Below, in pieces: positions 7,029 to 10,908 of a stretch of 10,908 bases of DNA. Position 1 is the stretch's first letter. Each line of letters opens with the position of its first letter. Source of the stretch: an uncultured Prevotella sp. (GTDB taxonomy: Bacteria > Bacteroidota > Bacteroidia > Bacteroidales > Bacteroidaceae); contig UQJC01000059.1 of assembly GCA_900541335.1 (NCBI GenBank), positions 1 to 10,908 on the forward strand, given 5' to 3'. The notes under the pieces are model-generated. The model did not search any database, was not told the DNA's origin, and saw only the letters and a program-made list of their open reading frames with translations. Both the position numbers and the translations under genes were made by a program.

Positions 7029-7267
7029 AGCAAACGAATCTTTTCTCCCTTTCTTCAGAACTTATCTTTTGCCGAAGCCGTTTCGGTCCGTCCCAAGGCA
7101 AGCGAGCTTCTTAGTGTAGCGGACGGTTGCGCAGGGTAGTGCCTGTTAATTACCTTTTGTCTCAATCCCTAAGCAGGTCGAGCAACCTACTTAAGGTGGT
7201 TTTTGATATTTTTACTCGTCTATTTGTTGGTTATCTTACTAATTATTTATAACCACAAGCCGTTCTA

Positions 7268-7299
7268 TTTGCTTTCTACTTTATAAAACTCTACTTTTG
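7268..7299 (+). promoter_or_regulatory. Bacteroidetes primary promoter of rpoD
   Basis: TTTG (7268-7271), 20 nt, then TACTTTTG (7292-7299): an exact fit in both boxes and spacing to the TTTG-N19-21-TAnnTTTG consensus. Transcription should begin near 7306, giving a leader of about 220 nt before the rpoD ATG. It is the best promoter in the window. Confidence 0.75.
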
Positions 7300-7360
7300 C
7301 AATTCATTTCGGCTAATAGGGTTTTATGAACAACCATTCAGGGTTATATTCGTTCAAATG

Positions 7361-7390
7361 TCTGCTGGCAAATTGATGTTGCCGGGCAGA
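7361..7390 (+). promoter_or_regulatory. Stem-loop in the rpoD leader
   Basis: TCTGC (7361-7365) pairs with GCAGA (7386-7390) and GGCAA (7367-7371) with TTGCC (7379-7383), broken by a small internal loop. CCTTTT follows. It could pause or attenuate transcription before rpoD, but the T tract is short. Confidence 0.3.
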
Positions 7391-7526
7391 CCTTTTCTGC
7401 GTTTATCCCCCTTTACCTAAAGCTGAGGAACAGCCAACCCACTGAAATGTACTTGATTTTTCCCGTTAGGGCCAAGCTTGAGCTCCGGCGGGCAATATTC
7501 CAAACCCTGTGAGACATTCTTAGAAT

Positions 7527-8387
7527 ATGCGTCAACTTAAAATCAATAAGAGTATCACCAACCGCTCGAGTGCAGCGTTGGATAAGTATCTGGTAGAAAT
7601 CGGTCGCGAAGAGCTCATCTCTACGGATGAGGAAGTGGAACTCGCACAGCGCATCCACAAAGGTGACCAGGAAGCTTTGGATCGCCTGACTCGCGCCAAC
7701 TTACGTTTCGTTGTCAGTGTGGCAAAGCAATACCAGAACCAGGGACTTGCCCTTAACGACTTGATTGACGAAGGCAACCTCGGTCTGATCAAGGCTGCTC
7801 AGAAGTTTGACGAGACCCGTGGCTTTAAATTCATCTCGTATGCTGTGTGGTGGATTCGTCAAAGCATCCTGCAAGCTATTTCTGAACAGAGTCGTATCGT
7901 ACGTATGCCGCTCAACCAGGTGGGTTTCCAAAGTAAATTGACGAAGGCAATTGTCAGCTTCGAACAGGAGTACGAGCGTCGTCCCTCGGTCGGCGAGTTG
8001 GCAGAAATCCTCGATACCGATGTAAGCAAGGTGCAGGAAGCACTGGGTACGAATGGTAAGAAGGTCAGTGTCGATGCTCCCTTCCAGGATGACGATTCAA
8101 ACTGTCTCATTGACATCATGACCGACGATTCAGCTCCGGGTACGGACAATCAGATGGAGAAGGAGTCGCTTTCGTCTGACCTTGAAGCTGCGTTGACCAC
8201 ACTCTCTGACCGTGAACGTCAGGTGTTGAAGATGCTCTTTGGTATCGGTCGCAACGAAATGACGGCTGAAGAAGTAGCTAACACTTTGAGCTTGACTCGT
8301 GAACGTGTTCGTCAGATTAAGGAACGCGCACTTCGCCGTCTGCGCGAAGCAGATAACATCAATATTTTGACAAAGTATTTGGGCTAA
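7527..8387 (+). CDS. rpoD: RNA polymerase primary sigma factor (sigma-70 family, Bacteroidetes sigma-ABfr type)
   Basis: A 286-residue protein that directs RNA polymerase to housekeeping promoters. It has the short form typical of Bacteroidetes, with no region 1.1 and no long spacer, and starts MRQLKINKSI as do its relatives. Region 1.2 is near residues 14-45. Region 2 spans about 52-122, with NLRFVVSVAKQYQ, DLIDEGNLGLIKAAQKFD and the DNA-melting/-10 recognition stretch GFKFISYAVWWIRQSI (99-114). Region 3 lies at about 125-210, and region 4.2 with its helix-turn-helix at about 245-272 (MTAEEVANTLSLTRERVRQI). These residues would recognise the TTTG/TAnnTTTG promoters proposed here. The gene stands alone, with its own promoter at 7268-7299 and terminator at 8416-8458; the stop TAA is followed directly by TAG. 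Confidence 0.96.
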   Translation: MRQLKINKSITNRSSAALDKYLVEIGREELISTDEEVELAQRIHKGDQEALDRLTRANLRFVVSVAKQYQNQGLALNDLIDEGNLGLIKAAQKFDETRGFKFISYAVWWIRQSILQAISEQSRIVRMPLNQVGFQSKLTKAIVSFEQEYERRPSVGELAEILDTDVSKVQEALGTNGKKVSVDAPFQDDDSNCLIDIMTDDSAPGTDNQMEKESLSSDLEAALTTLSDRERQVLKMLFGIGRNEMTAEEVANTLSLTRERVRQIKERALRRLREADNINILTKYLG

Positions 8388-8415
8388 TAGCTCATTCGAT
8401 TTTTTAGGTTACAGG

Positions 8416-8458
8416 AATCGGAGGTATGACCTTTAGAGGTTGTGCCTCCGATTTTTTT
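8416..8458 (+). terminator. Intrinsic terminator of rpoD
   Basis: AATCGGAGG (8416-8424) pairs with CCTCCGATT (8445-8453). An inner ACCT/AGGT stem (8429-8432 with 8437-8440) closes on a TTAG loop. The T run covers 8452-8458. It lies 28 nt after the rpoD stop. Confidence 0.9.
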
Positions 8459-8606
8459 GTTTCCGTAGTTGAAAGGCTACGTGGAGCGTGGGTTTTACGA
8501 AGGATTTTTGCCCCAGGGCTTCGTAGGTCGATGTGAACTGAAGTCGTTGCGGCCTTTTGAGTTTGCCGTGATGCGTAGAAGGAACCCGGGTGATGCAGCG
8601 TGGAGG

Positions 8607-8652
8607 ACTGTCATTGAACTGACAAACTGACAGCTGTCAGTGACAAACTGTC
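8607..8652 (+). promoter_or_regulatory. Palindromic activator site upstream of the sigma-54 promoter
   Basis: A perfect 16-bp palindrome (8626-8641, core CTGACAGCTGTCAG) is flanked by two identical TGACAAACTG copies (8620-8629 and 8641-8650), 21 bp or two helical turns apart. ACTGTC recurs at 8607 and 8647. The palindrome centre is about 110 bp upstream of the start predicted from the -24/-12 promoter, the normal position for an enhancer-binding activator of sigma-54. An AT-rich stretch (about 8665-8715) lies between. The activator itself is not in this window. Confidence 0.5.
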
Positions 8653-8718
8653 TTGTTTTGGCAGTCAAATCCTATGAAATGGCGCATTATCTCGATTATT
8701 TAAGTTGATTTAGGGGTT

Positions 8719-8734
8719 TGGCACGCAGTTTGCT
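8719..8734 (+). promoter_or_regulatory. Sigma-54 (RpoN) -24/-12 promoter
   Basis: TGGCACG (8719-8725), 4 nt, TTGCT (8730-8734) matches the TGGCACG-N4-TTGCW consensus at every base, with the invariant GG and GC 12 nt apart. Transcription would start near 8745, to the right. No good gene follows for about 1.4 kb, so the product may be a non-coding RNA or a long leader reaching the gene at 10193. Confidence 0.7.
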
Positions 8735-8744
8735 TGTAGAGTGA

Positions 8745-9000
8745 ATGGGAAAACAACTATTTTGATTAAAGTAGACTCCACTAAGTTCTCCTGTTGTTGG
8801 GGAGATTTGGAATCAGAGATGCTTTACAGCTATTTTCTTCTCTCGGTATCATCCCGAGTTAGCACGAAGCCCTTTGTTGTAGGAAGGATCGTGGGGAAAA
8901 ACGCGAAATAGAGACGAGCCTGTCGCGAAGGGCTCATTATTAAAAAGGCTGGCGACTCCCTGGTCGCAATCCCTCCCAAGATTACATAAAGTACATTGTA
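8745..9000 (+). other. Non-coding stretch downstream of the sigma-54 promoter
   Basis: I see no reading frame with protein-like composition. Short hairpins are possible: CTCGG/CCGAG near 8846-8862, GAGCC/GGCTC near 8918-8936 followed by ATTATTAAAAA, and GCGAC/GTCGC near 8951-8966. If the sigma-54 promoter makes a small RNA, its 3' end could lie at one of these, but none has a strong T tract. Confidence 0.3.
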
Positions 9001-9199
9001 GCGAAGCATGGCTCTTTCCGCTTCTTGCTCCCAGTCTGGCATTCCCCGAGTCAAAGCACTATGCAAGGACTTGAAGGCACGTTGTGGAAGAGGCTGTGTG
9101 AGGCCATCCGCCGAGCAGACTCACGGTTTCCGCTGGTTTCGGGTTGTTTGTATTGCATACGCCAGGAATTGCCCCCATGTTGTGGCTTTCCTTCGGTTG

Positions 9200-9920
9200 G
9201 GTACATTCCCGGTTTTCGCCTGTCGCTCCTTCCTCTCGTTTCGATGGGCAGGAAGTGTTGGACAGAAAGAGCAAGCTGATCGACCGTAAAGCCGATTTTA
9301 TCTTTGCGACTGCGCAGGTCTTCCCCTTGGAAGCCTCGTTCGTTTGCATGGAAAGAAGGAACTTACAGTCCGTTCGTTGGATTTTTCGGTGGGGCAAAAG
9401 AAGCTTTGTGTGAGGAAAGCTTGCATTGCCGAGCGTAAAAAAGACCTTGCACGCGAATCACCTCCCATTTTCCGCCGAAAAAATCAGGCTCCCGCCGATT
9501 CCATCCATTTTTTTCACGAAAAAAACGGTGGTCTCGTCGGTTAGCTTCGATTTTCCACGGAAAAAAGGAGGCTCCCGCCGATTCAACTGATTTTTCCAGC
9601 GAAAAAAAGTGCTCACCCGTCGGAGAGCTTCGTTTTTCCAAGGATAAAAGACCGCTCCATTCGGTTTAGTCGGTTTTTCCGTGAGAAAATGAGTTGCTCC
9701 TTGGGTGTAATCGGCTATTTCCGTGTGAAAAAAGAGCCGACTCATTGCCAAGCGTTCGTTTGCTTCGCTTCAAAAAAGGCAGTCTCACTGCTTCCAGTCC
9801 ATTGTTTTGTGACGGGGTAACTGTGTCTGTTGCTGCGAAGACCAGGTTTACCTACCTAAAAAAGGAAGTGTTCGAATGTGCGAACAGGGCTTCTCCCGAT
9901 GCCAATAGAAGTTTCGCCGC
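9200..9920. repeat. Degenerate tandem array of ~42-bp units with palindromic TTTTC...GAAAA cores
   Basis: The first G after each short loop falls at 9477, 9518, 9560, 9601, 9643, 9685 and 9727, steps of 41-42 bp. Weaker units continue left (9436, 9395, about 9351, 9307, 9265, 9213) and right (about 9771, 9813, 9857), for roughly 16 units. Each core is an inverted repeat: 8-bp arms TTTTTTTC/GAAAAAAA at 9508-9525, TTTTCC/GGAAAA at 9551-9564, TTTTTC/GAAAAA at 9591-9606. Between cores, some units share GGCTCCCGCCGATTC (about 9487-9501 and 9570-9584). Bases between the arms vary while the arms stay complementary. Because 42 is a multiple of three, frames on both strands show a 14-residue rhythm, so protein-like periodicity here does not prove coding. 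The repeats are too divergent for CRISPR. Confidence 0.75.
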
Positions 9921-10073
9921 TTCCGACCCTCAAACCCTCCGTCTGAAGGGTGGACTGTGTCCGTGAGCTACCCGTCGTAGTTGTCTACTCTGTTTGCCTT
10001 GTGACAGCTTCGACTCCGCCTTTCCGCAAGGGGTACTTTGCTCCGTAATCAACAGGTCGTTTTGCATAACCTG

Positions 10074-10130
10074 GCGCGGTGTCCCTCCGTTGTTCCCGAA
10101 CTGATCAATCGGGGTGATGCGGGACGCGCG
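10074..10130 (+). promoter_or_regulatory. Structured element upstream of the last gene
   Basis: CGCG (10075-10078) and GTCCC (10081-10085) can pair with GGGAC (10121-10125) and the following CGCG. Inside, CCCGA (10095-10099) pairs with TCGGG (10109-10113). This makes a long, GC-rich, interrupted hairpin about 60-120 nt before the ATG at 10193. A second small stem AGGAG/CTCCT lies near 10159-10172. It may be a leader structure; no known riboswitch is recognised. Confidence 0.35.
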
Positions 10131-10192
10131 TGAATGGTGCAAATGTGTTTGTTAAATTAGGAGTTTGCTCCTTGATCAAATTAATTTATTGT

Positions 10193-10908
10193 ATGAAGAT
10201 CGATTCAATTAAACTTCAGGCGTTGGAGAACGATACACACTTCTCCTTTCACGAGGCTGGAACCACCTTATTTTCAGCCATCGAGTGCGAAAACGAGACT
10301 TTTAAGTCTAAATTGGCGGCATGGCTTACGGCTACGCAGCACGAAGACCAAGTGTTGAAACTTTTGCAGAAGAGTTTGGAACTCAAAACGGTGGTCAAGC
10401 ACAATGACATCCGCCGCGAATGTCTCAGCGCCATCTTCCAAATCGTCAAGATGCACGCCCAATGTCCGCATTCGCCTCATCAGGCTATCGCTGAAACAGC
10501 GTATGAGTATTTGCAAAACAGCCGCGTCAAGACGCATAGCGGTAAAGACCGCCTCACCAGTGCCATTCACCACATTTTGGATGACCTCAATCAGGAGGAG
10601 TTTCAGACGCTCCTTACGTCAATCGGCCTGAAAGAGGTGTTTGAGAAGATGAAGGCTTCGAATGAAGCGGTGAAGAAGGCACAGCTGGCGCGCGACAAAG
10701 AGAATGCCAAGAAGGGGGCGGGAACGGTAACGACAGCACGCCAGGAAACCGACAAGGCATATCGAGCATTTGTGTCGTTTGCCAACTCTTTGCTGGAGGT
10801 TTTTCCGGGCATGATTGACGAAGCTGTCAGTGAGTGGAACGCCACGGTGATTCGCTACCGCCGTAACCTGGAGTTTAAACAGTCCTTGGCGGCGATTGCC
10901 CGTAAGAA
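10193..10908 (+). CDS. Protein of unknown function, possibly DUF6261 family (C-terminus outside window)
   Basis: An open frame from ATG 10193 to the right edge, at least 238 residues, with no stop. It begins MKIDSIKLQALENDTHFSFH, is soluble-looking and mostly helical, and has no signal peptide or membrane segment. A charged stretch rich in Lys, Ala and Glu (about residues 150-185: EKMKASNEAVKKAQLARDKE) may form a coiled coil. The N-terminal pattern and overall make-up resemble the Bacteroidales-specific DUF6261 proteins, but this is from memory of the family and not certain. Function is unknown. Upstream lie the structured element at 10074-10130, the 42-bp array and the sigma-54 promoter at 8719, which could drive it through a leader of about 1.4 kb. 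I found no clean TAnnTTTG box close by. Confidence 0.75.
   Translation, partial: MKIDSIKLQALENDTHFSFHEAGTTLFSAIECENETFKSKLAAWLTATQHEDQVLKLLQKSLELKTVVKHNDIRRECLSAIFQIVKMHAQCPHSPHQAIAETAYEYLQNSRVKTHSGKDRLTSAIHHILDDLNQEEFQTLLTSIGLKEVFEKMKASNEAVKKAQLARDKENAKKGAGTVTTARQETDKAYRAFVSFANSLLEVFPGMIDEAVSEWNATVIRYRRNLEFKQSLAAIARK

Noticed and set aside
7066..7150. tRNA-like fold
   Set aside because: Two stems can form, but there is no acceptor/T-arm arrangement and no GTTC T-loop at the right distance.
8830..9066. Minus-strand open frame of 78 codons as a gene
   Set aside because: Its composition is not protein-like, it has no recognisable motif or promoter, and it overlaps non-coding hairpins.
9059..9397. 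Minus-strand open frame of 112 codons
   Set aside because: It overlaps open frames in other phases within the repeat array and shows no family resemblance.
9380..9860. CRISPR array
   Set aside because: Units recur every 41-42 bp but only the short A/T palindromic core is shared. There are no near-identical repeats, no unique spacers of even length and no cas genes nearby.

Overview
The window looks like a chromosomal segment from a member of the Bacteroidales (Bacteroides/Prevotella relatives). The evidence is a short 286-residue primary sigma factor of the Bacteroidetes type, promoters matching the Bacteroidetes TTTG / TAnnTTTG pattern, absent Shine-Dalgarno sequences, a pair of glycine-lipid-type acyltransferase genes, and a sialic acid module in which a Kelch mutarotase is fused to a sodium/solute symporter.

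Positions 1-4763 (minus strand) hold a sialic acid utilisation module. In transcription order it has a membrane-anchored AraC-type regulator (4763-3621), an N-acetylneuraminate lyase (3138-2224) and a secreted Kelch mutarotase fused to a symporter (from 2081). The mutarotase/symporter frame does not end as a symporter. After about five membrane segments, near position 357, it runs without a stop into the middle of a pyruvate:ferredoxin oxidoreductase and stays open to the left edge. This is either a real rearrangement or an assembly chimera. Terminator-like hairpins with T tracts stand just before the start codons of both the regulator and the mutarotase gene.

Positions 4877-6919 (plus strand) hold two adjacent lipid acyltransferase genes, a PlsC-type O-acyltransferase and a GNAT-like N-acyltransferase. 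They probably make acylated glycine or related amino-acid lipids of the membrane. Positions 6920-7526 are a long, structured non-coding stretch ending in a very good promoter for rpoD (7527-8387), which is closed by a strong intrinsic terminator.

Positions 8461-10192 carry no convincing gene but much structure. There is a textbook sigma-54 (-24/-12) promoter at 8719-8734, with a 16-bp palindrome and direct repeats about 110 bp upstream of the expected start. Beyond it lies a degenerate tandem array of about 42-bp units, each built on a TTTTC...GAAAA palindrome, clearest between about 9380 and 9860 and fading on both sides. A long imperfect hairpin lies at about 10074-10130. A gene of unknown function, possibly of the DUF6261 family, starts at 10193 and runs off the right edge.
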